37,962 nucleotides of DNA from Hypsibius dujardini (GCA_001579985.1 LRSR01002073.1:1-37962), one strand, 5' to 3'. Shown: positions 1 through 11,360, numbered from the stretch's first letter. A program made the numbers and translations. Notes: generated by a model not told the origin, from the letters alone.

Positions 1-20
1 CTGTCTGTCTGTCTGTCTAT
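1..20. repeat. GTCT/AGAC microsatellite at the start of mutase intron 7
   Basis: The plus strand reads CTGT repeats up to the splice donor of the last visible mutase exon. In the mutase sense strand this is GACA, the opposite orientation to introns 3 to 5. The array continues off the left edge. Confidence 0.85.
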
Positions 21-22
21 AC

Positions 23-1527
23 CTGGAAAAGAGGTCCGATATCGACATCAAACCCCAAATCCGCAAACCCTGTTGCGATTACTTTCGCGCCTCGATCGTG
101 TCCATCCTGACCCATCTTGGCAACCAATATTCTTGGTCGTCGACCCTCAGTTTTTCCAAACGCATCAACCTCCCGCAGCACACTTTCCGTCTCCTCCCGT
201 TGTCCATACTCGGTTTTGTACGCCCCACTGACCATTCGACTCGTCGCTACATGTCGACCAAAGACCTTCTCCATCGCGTCGGAAATCTCTCCCAAGGTAC
301 ACCTTGCCCTCGCAGCCTCAATTGCAAGTTCCAATAGATTTCCATTTCCGGTGCGCGATGCTTCCGTTAAGGCATTCAGAGTGCTTTCTGCCTTGGACGT
401 GTCCCGGGCTGCCTGAAATGCAAAAAAATACGTCAATGGAAAAAAATTCATAAATCTTAATTCTTATTCCTTTTTCATTTTATCCCTCTATTTTTATTTT
501 ACTTTTTTATATTTAACAAAAAACCTAAAACATGGGTATAAATATATATGAATAAATCCCACCTTGATTTGCTTGAGCTTGGCCACTTGGCTGTTCAAGA
601 CGGCGGTGTTGTCGATCATCAGCACGTCTTGTGTGTCTTCCTGTTCGAGCCGGTACTTGTTCACTCCCACGATCGTCTCAGTTCCAGAATCGATGCGAGC
701 CTGTCGGATGGCGGCACACTCTTCGATGCGGAGCTTGGGAATGCCTTCGGCTACGGCTTTCGTCATTCCGCCCATTGCCTCCACATCTTCGATGATTTTC
801 CGGCCGGCGTCGTAGACTTGCTGGGTAAGGCTTTCCATCATATAGGAGCCACCCCATGGGTCGATGATCTGAAAATAACAGACAAAGTGAAAGAAGACAA
901 ACAGAAAGACAGACAGCCAGACAGACAGAGAGGCAAGCATACAGACAGACAGCCAGACAAATAAACAGACAGGCAGGCAGACAGGCAGACAAACAGACAT
1001 GACGAGGGAGAGACAAACACGTGCCTTAGGGATGCCAGTCTCTTCCTGTAGAATGATTTGCGTGTTCCTGGCAATTCTAGCACTGAAGACAGACGGAAGC
1101 GCCAGTGCTTCGTCGAAGGCATTTGTATGGAGTGACTGAGTTCCTCCAAAGACAGCCGCCATGGCTTCCACCGTTGTCCGCACGATATTGTTGTAGGGAT
1201 CCTGCTGTGTGAGGGACCAGCCGGAGGTTTGACAGTGAGTACGCAGGAGGAGAGATTTCTCACTTTTCGGCTTAAATTTCTCCTTAATCAGCTCAGCCCA
1301 CAGCCGACGGGCTGCACGCATCTTAGCGATTTCCATGTAGAAGTTCATGCCGATGCCCCAGAAGAAGCTGAGACGAGGAGCAAATTCATCGATGGTCAGA
1401 CCAGCCTTCAGACCTGAAATGTGTTAACAATTTTAGGCAAACAGACAAAAGATGCATAGAAACAAAAACAAGCCGATCCGCAGGCACAACCATAGGAATG
1501 AAGGCACGCGGACAGGCAGACAGGCAA

Positions 1528-1582
<55 letters not shown>

Positions 1583-2117
1583 TAGTCAGACAGATAGAAA
1601 TACAGACAGACAGACAAACAGACAGACCGACAGATAAATAGAAAGACAGACAAACAAACAAAGAAACGTATAAGGACCTGGACAGTCAGGCAAACAAACA
1701 TATAAACAGAAATTTAGGCAAACCGAAATGACAGACAAATGGCTATACCTGTTCGACAGTATTCCAGACCGTCTGCGATCGTATAAGCCATCTCCAAGAC
1801 AGCATCCGCTCCAGCTTCTTGCATGTGGTAACCAGAAATGGAGATACTGTTGAAGAGCGGCATATTCTTCGCCGTGTAAGAAAAGATGTCTGCGATGATC
1901 CGCATCGACGGCCCTGGCGGGTAGATGTAGGTATTGCGCACCATAAATTCCTTCAGAATGTCATTCTGAATGGTCCCCATCAGTTGTTTCTGGGTGGCTC
2001 CAGCCTCCTCCGCTGCCACGATGTACATCGCCATTACCGGCAACTAAAAACGACAAAGAAATGCTCACAAACAGACAGACAAGCAGACAGGCAGACAGGC
2101 AAACAGGCAGACAGAAC

Positions 2118-2155
<38 letters not shown>

Positions 2156-3081
2156 AAGATAACACAGAAAATAATTCTTACCACGGCTCCATTCATGGTC
2201 ATCGAGACAGACATGCCGGAATTTAGCGGAATTCCATCAAAGAGGACCTTCATGTCTTCTACGGAATCGATGGCCACACCGGCCATGCCGACATCTCCGG
2301 TAACGCGGGGATTGTCCGAATCATAACCCCGATGTGTCGCCAAATCGAACGCCACAGACAATCCCTGTTGACCGGCTTTGATGTTCGCCCGGTAAAATTT
2401 GTTACTTTCCTCCACGGTGCTAAAACCAGCATACTGACGAATGGTCCACGGTCTCTGTGCGTACATGGTCGGGTAAGGACCTCTGGTGAATGGAAACTGT
2501 CCAGGAAGTGAATCTGGAATGCTGGCGGTGTCTTCCTTCGTGAAAAGTGGCTTAATTTCCAGACCCTGAAAAAATCGGTCATTTCTGAATTATGACAAAG
2601 AGATCAATCAATCGCCCATACCAATAAAACAATAAATCAATAAGGTTACAATCGATCAATCAATAAATCATTCAATCAATCAATAAATCATTCAATCAAT
2701 CAATCAATCAACTAAAAGGTCACTCGACTAAAAAATTTATACGCAATAGATCAATCAATCGATCGACTGAAAATGTCGACTGAAAAAAATGTATGCAATA
2801 GATCAATCAAGCGCAACCGACTTCGACAGTCTTCCAGGTGAGTTTCTTGGCCGGATCGCCGCCCTTCATCTGCTTCTTCGCCAACTCCGTCCATTCTGGA
2901 TGCAAGGGCTTAGTGTGAAGAGATTTCCCGCCGACCAAAAAGGACTAAACATCGGAGGTGAAATCGGTAAACAAGGGGAATTTGACTTCATTGGGGAAAT
3001 TGATGCATTTCATGCGCATTTTCGTTGACTTACCGCACGCCGACTGGCGAACGATGTTTGCACGCCACTCCACCTCATCAT
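23..3081 (-). CDS. MMUT: Methylmalonyl-CoA mutase, mitochondrial (5' seven exons, C-terminus off window)
   Basis: Adenosylcobalamin-dependent isomerase that converts L-methylmalonyl-CoA to succinyl-CoA in the mitochondrial matrix, in propionate catabolism. Exons on the minus strand are 3081-3034, 2944-2822, 2565-2182, 2043-1749, 1413-1025, 868-563 and 412-23. They total 1935 bases (645 codons) with consistent phase. Exon 1 encodes 16 residues rich in Arg and Ser, starting with two tandem Met codons, as expected of a mitochondrial presequence. The substrate-binding barrel follows ([81 protein letters not shown]). The last visible exon opens the cobalamin domain with the DGHDRG form of the DxHxxG motif. 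About 90 residues should lie left of the window, judging from the usual animal length near 750. The gene looks intact. The intron after exon 5 uses a GC donor. Confidence 0.96.
897..1000. repeat. AGAC/GTCT tetranucleotide microsatellite in mutase intron 5
   Basis: Imperfect runs of CAGA on the plus strand, with interruptions by CCAGAC and GCAAGC, fill most of the 156-base intron at 869-1024. The sense RNA of the mutase therefore carries a UGUC-type tract here. Confidence 0.9.
1509..1660. repeat. AGAC/GTCT tetranucleotide microsatellite in mutase intron 4
   Basis: Long imperfect CAGA array within the 335-base intron at 1414-1748. The same motif and orientation occur in introns 3 and 5 of this gene. 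Confidence 0.9.
2070..2154. repeat. AGAC/GTCT tetranucleotide microsatellite in mutase intron 3
   Basis: Nearly pure CAGA array that occupies most of the 138-base intron at 2044-2181. Confidence 0.9.
2604..2770. repeat. AATC-type tetranucleotide repeat in mutase intron 2
   Basis: Imperfect ATCA arrays with interruptions in the 256-base intron at 2566-2821. It is a different motif from the other mutase introns. Confidence 0.8.
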
Positions 3082-4215
3082 TGTAATTTAGTTTTGTGAT
3101 CCGAACTAAAATGCCGTAAGATTTTGGCCATCAAACTGCGGCTGCAAGACGAAAATAAATACACGCCAGGCACTTTTGAAGAATTAAAAAAATCAGCTGA
3201 TTATCAGGCGCGATTGTCCACACGGCTCGCCATTTTTGCGCAATGTGTGGGGTCGCGTGGCGCAGAATGACATTTCTGATCTCCTTTTTACTGTTCCTCA
3301 AATAACTCGCTTTTTGAGGTGTCATTCATTGGTCTATACCATTTACTCGGGTACTGATTGTGGGAAGTTTCATTGGGTGCTGACCGTGGGAAGTCTGACT
3401 TTGAGAAGCGGCCCAAGCAGACCACTGAAATAAGCGCCAGAAAGTTCAGTTGAACAATTAAAGCCTCGTTTGATTTATTGATTGACTGAGCGAATGGGAT
3501 ATCGCTGCAGCTCTTCATTTTAACGACTGCTGCCAAGTGTTTCTTTGAGTGATCGTTACAAAATTAATAAAATAATAATATTGTTTCCAAATTTACTAGG
3601 TGGCAAGAAGTTTTAAACCTAGCGTTTTAGTATTTTAATATTTTATACCATCATACAAATACACTAATTTAATCGTTAGTTAAAATTAAGGCACTAATCG
3701 CTCGCTTCTATCAGTCAGTCGGATTTATGCTTTTCTAAACATTACATTCGACAACCTACTCCGAAACGCCGGATACTTTTCAAATGTTGTTCGGCTGTTT
3801 TTCATAATACACTCATATGTGTTGTTAGACGTTCTTTTATCTGATGTTCGTTTTTGAGTGACATGCCAAGAACTAACAAGACTCACAGGACAGTGAAGAA
3901 TAAGATTGCCGTAGGCCGAACACCGCGAAGCAAACTACACGCGCATGTCCATGTGCGATGATAAAGGTTCTACGACGGCATGAATCGTGTGGTGCAACCT
4001 TGGTTCTCGGGCTTTATCACAATCTGATGCAATTCGGCGGTATTAATAGTAGACGCTAACTTTTAAGCAACGAAGCTCAGGAAACGATAATATCAATGTT
4101 ACTTCTCAGTGAGATTTCTGTTGGTTGATTGCGTAGTTTGTTAATTACGCGCAGTATTGAATCATATGAAAAGGCTAGAGTCGTTCTTGTTTTTCTACCT
4201 CTACACAGTGGAATC
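3082..4215. other. Divergent intergenic region between mutase and globin
   Basis: This stretch of 1134 bases separates the start codons of two divergent genes and must hold both promoters and 5' untranslated sequence. I see no convincing coding exon; the open frames are short and have no recognisable protein. No clear TATA element or operator could be assigned. Confidence 0.5.
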
Positions 4216-5325
4216 ATGGCTGCAGATAACCTTACCCAAGCCTTGTTGACTGATATTGAGTCCAATCAGGATGTCTCGCTGGATGTGTTGGATCCTACGA
4301 CGGGATTGAAAAAACGGGAGCGTCTGGTTGTGCAGCAAACATTTGAGGCAATCAGCAAGAAACTCGGCCGCGCAGTTTTGGGCCGCGATATTTTTTACCT
4401 GTGAGTACCTATCACTTTATACGTTTTTTATGACCCATGGCCTATTTGCATCTGTGTCTGTGTCTGTGTCTGTGTTTGTGTCTGTGTCTGTGTCTGTGTC
4501 TGTGTCTGTGTCTGTGTCTGTGTCTGTGTCTGTGTCTGTATACTTCAAATGCCAAGTTGTACTTGCAGATTTTTCCAGCTTCATCCCGCGTATCTCCAAC
4601 TCTTCAAGGCTCTCCGCGACATCCCACCAGAACAGCTGAAAACTCATCCTCGACTAAAGGCCCATGGCTTGAATGCGATTCAGTATGTAGTATCCGAATA
4701 CCCGTGCCGCGGACGTCTTCCGCCTTGCTACAATCATTTTACGAAGACCGATCGTGCCAATTAATTTGTTGTCATTTATTTAGGGCACTAGCGGCTGTAA
4801 TTGGTAAGATCTATACACACACACAAATTAAAATATAAGAACCATGATTCTTAAAACACCGGTCTTTAAAGTGAAACTGCTATCAATTTTTGCAGAAAAT
4901 CTGGAGGACACAGGTCAGTATGAGTGCTGCAAAGCACCGTAAAATGCGTATCGTAAACGTTGAATGAGTTTGATAAATTGCCTGAATGTTCGTTAATTAT
5001 AACGGCTGATTGTTTTTAACTCTTAGAGACAACGGTGTTGCTCTTGGAGAAAACGGGTCGTGATCATGTGCGACGAAAGCTGCAGAGCAAACATTTTGAG
5101 GTTAGCAAAAAAAACTTTATATAATTTACACTAGTAGAACATTGTAATTTATTTGCTCGTTCGCAGGATTTTCACTCGACAACGGTGGCACTACTAAAAC
5201 GAGAGCTCGGTCCGAGTTTCACCCCTTTTGTCGAGCAGAGCTGGAATAAAGCTTTCACCGTCGTCAATACTGTTATTCTTGGTGCCCTCCGACAAGAACA
5301 ATTGGACCAGGGCATTGAATCATGA
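4216..5325 (+). CDS. Globin (neuroglobin/globin X-like fold), six exons
   Basis: Predicted haem-binding globin of 189 residues. Exons are 4216-4400, 4569-4682, 4784-4803, 4896-4913, 5027-5100 and 5167-5325, all with GT-AG introns and consistent phase. The HPAYLQLF segment gives the C helix and the CD1 Phe. HPRLKAHG supplies the distal E7 His. LEKTGRDHVRRKL supplies the proximal F8 His, followed by a typical G-H region (KHFEDFHSTTVALL, GPSFTPFVEQSWNKAF). Alignment to myoglobin numbering puts the first intron at B12.2 and the last at G7.0, the two ancestral globin intron positions. Three further introns cut the E to F region and leave mini-exons of 20 and 18 bases. A polar N-terminal extension of about 35 residues precedes helix A. 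There is no signal peptide or transmembrane segment, so it is probably intracellular. Ligand and role (oxygen storage, NO chemistry, redox sensing) cannot be read from the sequence. Confidence 0.88.
4450..4541. repeat. TCTGTG hexanucleotide microsatellite in globin intron 1
   Basis: Nearly perfect array of about 15 units that fills over half of the 168-base intron at 4401-4568. It gives artefactual Ser-Val or Cys-Leu reading frames that are not genes. Confidence 0.95.
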
Positions 5326-5565
5326 CTTTCAATAACGGTAGAAATGTGACTCTTGCTATTATCTACTAGTATACACAAATTATTATGAGTAGGCATTCGC
5401 TATTTTTACGCTTTTATGCATTTTGCGTGAGCTGCGCGAGATTATGAGGAAATAGTGAGAAGAATTAGGCAAGAAAACACTCCGAATACATCGTTCCTAT
5501 AATTCAGCACCTGTGGAAAAATGTGGAAATTTTGCTTTTGCAGGGTTTTCTGCTTTTTTTGTTGA

Positions 5566-5709
5566 GCAGACACATACACAGACACATACACATACACAGA
5601 CACAGAAACAGACACAGACACAGACACAGACATAGACACAAAAACAGACACAGACACAGACAAAAAAACAGACACAGACACAGATACAGACACAGACGCA
5701 GACCCAGGC
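5566..5709. repeat. CAGACA hexanucleotide microsatellite downstream of globin
   Basis: Imperfect array about 240 bases after the globin stop. It is the reverse complement of the hexamer in globin intron 1, with point changes giving CATACA and CAAAAA units. Confidence 0.92.
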
Positions 5710-5828
5710 AGTAAATAGTACGATATGGCTTAGAGGCTTTTAACGCACAAATTGAACGTGCTGGGCCGCCGATTATTCGGTTAAGGGTTCAGAAACCAGA
5801 AAAAGATTTTCATTCGAGAGCAAGAGAA

Positions 5829-5975
5829 ATGAAAAAAATGTCGTCAATGTTGCTGAAACGAGTCGTAGACGATCACCGGTTTCTTGTTGATGACTACTTT
5901 GATTACGATCGAATTGCCTTTTTTTCGCGGGTAGGTTCCAATCAGATTTTAATCCTTAGTATGCAACTAACGTAA
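5829..5975 (+). CDS. Small open frame, unrecognised (48 codons, longer if open upstream)
   Basis: The frame is open from 5715 to a TAA at 5973-5975, with the first ATG at 5829. It encodes a charged peptide containing KRVVDDHRFLVDDYFDYDR. A possible acceptor (TTAG) lies at 5729-5732 and a possible donor (GTAGGT) after the TCGCGG near 5931, so it could equally be an internal exon. It sits between the globin stop and copy A of the secreted family and resembles neither. Composition looks coding, but I recognise no family and there is no paralogue in the window. Confidence 0.22.
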   Translation: MKKMSSMLLKRVVDDHRFLVDDYFDYDRIAFFSRVGSNQILILSMQLT

Positions 5976-6186
5976 ATTTCATTACAGGCCCTGAAAATCC
6001 GTGCCATGAAAATACTGAATATAAGGGTGTACAAGCTACAGTAGTTAATATTGAAACATTCATGACAGAATTGTCGTTTCTAAATTTACGCAGATTGAGC
6101 ACATAAATTATCTGCCATCTTTTTCGACAATTCAGCAACCATTCCCTGAACGAGCACTGGTTATCGCGTATATATGATCCTCATCC

Positions 6187-8777
6187 ATGAAAACTGAGAT
6201 ATTTCGGACGCTGCTAGCGTCCCTCGTATTTTCCGCAATGCCGGCTCACAGCACGTCGACATCAATTCCTAAACCCGCACTTCTTGGTAAGTTCTTAATT
6301 TTAACGTTGGAATTAGCAATAAAGAAACAATTGTACATTTAATTTAAGAAGTATATTCATGATAAACAATATATTTGCTGATGAGCATTTTCATTAAACT
6401 GGTTTTAACAGAATTTATTTTTTTCTACCCAACGACTTTTGTATATTAAAACAAAGTTCGAACAGTGATTTGCTGTAATGAGCTATCAGTTCGCTATTAA
6501 CATCGTATTTTCTATTTCTATTTCCATTTATATACATATTTGTAAAAAAATGTGTACGAGACGTGCAGTACATTACACCACACTCTCATTTCAGGATGGG
6601 GCGCTATCGAGGTCTCCCCGAACGCTTTCACGTCGCTGCAGTACCACAACTTCCAAGTCTCCATCTACAGAAAGGAAGGCTCCGAAAATGCGTCCCAGCA
6701 GTTCTACTGCTCCCCGCCCTCATTCTCGACGCAACGCTGACAAAAACCCGTTACAGCTTCTTCTCCAAAAAGTTTGAGACCTCCTTCACGGTTAAGATAT
6801 GGTATCCGGAGTATAATGCGGCCATTCAGACCGCCCTGTCCACGCTAGTCGGACGGAACATTTCCGAACTGAACATTCGCATGTTGCCGATTGAAGAAAT
6901 TCGAATCGACAGTCACCAGCGTTCGGAGAACTACGAGATCGTCAACCGTTGAACCTCTTACGCCAATCAACCGTCCACTTTTACATTTCGAATCAGGTGC
7001 CTCAAAAACGAGACTTGCCATGATGTGGCTCAAAATATTCGGAACTTCGGAACAAGTTGCTGCAAAAGTTCCCGGATAAAGACTCGGTCTACCTGAAGGC
7101 GGACGACCTGAAGAAAATTCAGCTGGACGTGTCAACTAACGTCTTGGCCACGGAAATGACGAATGAAGATTTTTTTGTTAGTTCGGACGGAGCTGACGGG
7201 ATTGATCGTCATCTGGAGCGACTGCTCCAGGTCAAGAGTGTGGCAACGGATTCTTTCACTGGGGAGATGTGGAACTCGGTGTTTTGGAATGATGATAATG
7301 CACGACCTGCTGTGACGACGAAGGTACAGCATTCCATTTTAAATAAATTTGTTAGTGTACCTCTCAAAGAGCGACAAACTTTCAGGCTCTGAATGAGGTC
7401 TACAATAAAAACGACACCAAACTGCAAGAGGCCATGAAACGGGCCATGGATGGGTCCAACAGTGGCGCGTCAGCCTTTGCTAACGCCTCATCCTCCGCCG
7501 AGACTACGCAATCTTCATCCTCTTCGGCCGACTCATCGAAAACCGATAATTCCGTAAACATCTCTTATAAAGCATCAGCTAACATTGCTGAGCTGGCCAG
7601 CATCACGTCGGAGGTCGGTCTGAAGACAACCAACACCGACGAGAAAAGCTCCTCGAGCAATCAATCAAGCCTCAATTCAAACGCCAAGACTGACAATATG
7701 TCTCAGTCGAATTCCCATTCGAAATCCATGTCCAAAATGGATGATCAGGCACGACTGAATTCTCTGCTGCGTGAAGGTCGTGAGGTCAGTCAATGGGACG
7801 GTGAGAAATTTGTAACGAAGCCAATGCAGTTAACAAGGATTAATCTGGCGATCTTTCGCGGAACTACCATCATTGCCACAATTCAGATGAGGGTGGCACG
7901 CACTACGTCGGAGCTCAGAACGAAAATCAACGTTCCGGAAAAGCTTTTGAAAGAGAATGAATCGTTGGCCAATCAGAGATGGAGTAAGACATTGTCTGCG
8001 CTCCTCAGCATACGGGAGGACCTTCGACTGACAGAAAAGAACCTCACTCAATCTGACAACATGCAGTCCGAAGACACCAAACGACTGGATGCCTTTTTAC
8101 GTGAGAACATTGCGGAGACGTCAAAAGCGTTGATCTCTATCACTGGAAGCATCGCTCGCTTGGAATCGACGCAGCAGCAGCATTTTGCGACATTAGCAGG
8201 CAACTTGCGTGAAGCTCAACAGAACCTCACTAACCGGTTGAATCAGTTAGACTCAAATATAAACAGCTTTATTAATACTACCAAAGACAAATGCTATGGG
8301 AAAAACGCACCATTTCCCTGCGGGAGATGTCACAACAAATTACGCGAAAGCACCGGACGGAGTTGTCTGTTATGGCCATTTATTCAACCCTTCGCCGAAG
8401 GAAAACTTTTTGGTTTTCAGTAAGAGAACGTCCGATTCTGCATCGGTCTTGGTATTTCTAGGTACACAGTCCAAGTACGGAGACTTCAGGGACTTCACCG
8501 CCAAAGTTATTTGGGTATTTAACTTTCCCTCGGACGATAGCGGCAAAAGGATCGACGAGTGTTTGAAGCTCCCTACTGATTTCCGCGGCAGTTACAGCAA
8601 ACTCGGCATGACCCCTGGCCCTGGATGGTTACCCGGAGCTCGTTGTGATAGTTCAGCAATTCTTTTACGACCTGGGTGTATCTCTTTTACAACGGCCCTT
8701 ATGCGTTAGTCGACAACGACGGTGGCATCGCGACAATTTTTAATGGCACCTACAGCTACCCAACTCTTTGGTTCTGA
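6187..8777 (+). pseudogene. Secreted coiled-coil protein family, copy A (multiply broken)
   Basis: This is a paralogue of the intact gene at 12056-17514. Exon 1 (6187-6286) encodes an apparently good signal peptide (MKTEIFRTLLASLVFSAM). Exon 2 (6595-7323) starts in the same phase with the shared WGAIEVSP motif, and exon 3 starts at 7386. There are five lesions. One base is missing near 6712-6716 (stop TGA at 6738-6740). A conserved Trp codon has become TGA at 6950-6952. About 110 bases are missing near 7046. Frames shift near 8285-8320 and near 8640-8690. Downstream of each break the reading resumes with clear similarity to copy B, ending in PTLWF and TGA at 8775-8777. Exon 3 runs straight into the C-terminal head with no counterpart of copy B intron 3. 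A Ser-rich linker (about 7500-7735) is longer than in B. The linker and coiled-coil part, 7434 to about 8290, is uninterrupted. Confidence 0.8.
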
Positions 8778-11210
8778 TGCAATGTTCAAATTCCTGCTGA
8801 AGATTTCTTTGATTCTTTTTTAAAATAACCAAGCAAGTTTTGTCCCAACTTTTTTATTATATGCCCCGACTGGGGGCGCTGGAAAATATTAGGAGCCACT
8901 TAGAGCGATAACAAAAATTAAGCCCAAATACATAATTCACCTATTGTTTTCTGAAACAAAAAATTGTGGTTCGACGAAATTGCTGGAGTTTTATCCGTGA
9001 CGAAACCGTCATTTTTCATCGTACCCTTCATAATAGGTGAGAACCAAGTTACTTGCAGACGTTCAGACTCTGTCGCTCGGACCCTGTCACGAGTGGTGTT
9101 CGAATTAACAGGTCGGGCTCGCGGGTTGGAACTTTGGATAACTTAACTTCTAATATTAAATTTGAGTTACAGTTAAGTTATGACAAATAATTTAACAAAA
9201 TCCTGAAATTATTATTTATTATTCCAAGTTTTACTGTACTTTTGTGAAGGTGAAACCGTAGCTTTTTGCATAGCAAAGAGTGATAGACCTGTATTTTAAG
9301 ACTCGTAGTTGGACTGTAATTGCCAAAGCACAAGTCGAGAAATGAAGCCTCCAATACATTTTTCGTCTGCATTTTTTGTAATACGGAAATATTTAGAGAA
9401 AGGGGGAAAATGTCTCATCAGTTTTCGCCCTGTGTAGACATAACACAGAGATAAATAAGGGTTATGACGACATTTTGGGGTGTATTTTCACTGCAATAAT
9501 TTTCACATGTCGAGATGGCTCAGTATCATAGAAACTGCTACCAGAATGTGGGAAAATGTGAGTAATCATTGACTTTTCGGAGAACAGATATGGTTGTATT
9601 GCAGACCATTTCTACAAAAAAGACCGTATCAGACAAGGAATTTAGTCGACGTCGATTGTTACTTCTGAATGCAGGAAAAAAGTTAGCTTCGTGTTGCGGA
9701 AAGTGATCAAACAGTCTTTCTTCTCTGTGACGCCCAATTCAGAGTCTACGTCATCCAAGCTTATGTGACTGACTGAGCTAATCTTCGTGTATGTAGATAG
9801 TACTGCTTATAAAAGCAAATACAGTAGCTTTATCTAGCCAAGTTGAGATAGTTTTACTTTTCTCGTTCTGCGTCGTCAAAAAGCACGCCGCACCCCATCC
9901 AAACTGTCTAATCAAAAATTTAGATTACTATGATAGGGGAAAGAGAAATATCTTTACAATCTTTTCCAAAACTCAAAACAAAAATCAGATTTGAAGTTGG
10001 ATAACCCATTTTTTCAAATTATCAAACGGTTTTTTTTCTATCATAAGAAATGTGTCGTTTTTTAAATTCAAAATTTGCCCAATAATGCAAATCGACTTTA
10101 TAATTCTGAGGAATATTATCATTTAGTGGGAAAAATCAATGGAGGGAAAATCAAGGTGGGAATCAAAAAGAGTCAGGCTGCCATTTTGAATTCGGAGATA
10201 CCAAAGAACACTTTTCTTGCAACCTGTTGCAACCACTGTCAACTTCTCTTGCCTACTTAGAATCTAAACATCCCGTGCATGCATTTAAGAGAAAAAATTG
10301 CAAAAATTTAAACAAAACCCCCGACAAGGAGCCCGTCACCTAACTGCACTTTTTTTATCAAGGTTTTCAGACCATTTCACATCTAAGCTGGTCAGGGTGC
10401 TCATAACGGCTAAGTCAGACCTCAAAATGACGCTTTATGGAGTCCGAGAGCCGATGTTCAATATGAAATTGTTCAATAAAGCTTTCATGTCCGCAGACAC
10501 TATGCACATTTTTTTTGAAATCGAAGAAAAAATTGCAAACAAATGGCGATGCCGATAGTCATCATCTGAATGGATGACGAAAAAGGAATGTTTGTTGAAA
10601 TTATTTTTCATCCGCTCAAACATATCAAATTCTGGAGCACAAACCGAGTATCCCATTCAAGTCAGAATGAAAAATTATTCATTTTTGTTGTTTTGGTGCA
10701 AGCTCCAATGATACCGTTATCCAGCGATAAGCCATTTTGTTCACCGACGACTGTCCACTGTCCGGTTAACAAAATTTGCAAACGAAACTAGAACGATTCA
10801 AGGGGGGCAAATTTTCTCCACCCCTTTTCTGTCCTCGCGCCATTAAAATATTTTCAGCTGGTTTGATTTTTTAAATTTTTTAAAATCTTGAATTATTAGA
10901 GCATGATAAACACAATGGCCACTGAGAGCCATATTTTCCAAAATCATGTTGGGGACACAGTCTAGAAAAAAATGGCCGCAATCAGAGGGTTACACTGGTC
11001 ATTGGGACCATGTCACATATCCCGTATTCTACTTTGCAATTATTTAGCGGTTACTCACTGTAAAATCAGCTACATCGTCCAACTTGAAAAACCACACACA
11101 AAATAAATTAAAACAGCACGCGAAAGTTTTATCCATTGCAGTATTACCTTGTTCATGCGGTCGTTATTTTGAACCGTGTCTTAACAGCAGTTTTGACATT
11201 GTTCTTTCAG
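8778..11210. other. Intergenic, no gene recognised
   Basis: AT-rich sequence with only short open frames, none with a recognisable protein. A small hairpin is visible at 9138-9181: 11-base arms of ATAACTTAACT and its complement around a 22-base loop. The right end runs into the exon-3 fragment at 11211. Confidence 0.5.
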
Positions 11211-11360
11211 TCCCTGAATGAGGTCTACAATAAAAACAACACCCGATTACAAGAGGCCATGGAACGTGCCGTGGCTGGGTCCAATACTGGCACGTCAGCC
11301 TTTGCTAACGCTTCATCCTCCGCCGGGACTGCACAATCTTCATCCTCTGTGGGCGACTAA
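11211..11360 (+). pseudogene. Copy A' fragment: exon 3 start of the secreted coiled-coil family
   Basis: A preserved acceptor (TTCTTTCAG ending at 11210) is followed by about 145 bases very close to the start of copy A exon 3: SLNEVYNKN, then the AFANASSSA Ser-rich linker. Similarity stops at GGGCGACT and a TAA follows at 11358-11360. No exon 1, exon 2, coiled coil or head is found nearby. It is a truncated duplicate, not a gene. Confidence 0.8.

Noticed and set aside
678-1016. Cys-Leu/Ser-Val repeat open frames over the mutase introns (also 1386-1701)
   Set aside because: They are translations of CAGA/TGTC microsatellites inside introns of a well-supported gene.
4417-4838. Repeat-protein frames with CLCLCL, SVSVSV or TDTDTD at 4417-4838 and 21108-21461
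   Set aside because: They are translations of the TCTGTG array; the flanking residues are globin exons or intergenic sequence.
9060-9140. Possible tRNA-like segment (GGTTGGAAC near 9124)
   Set aside because: No cloverleaf with paired acceptor and anticodon stems could be built.
10298-10558. 86-residue open frame in the 8.8-11.2 kb gap
   Set aside because: No family, no paralogue and no splice or context support.
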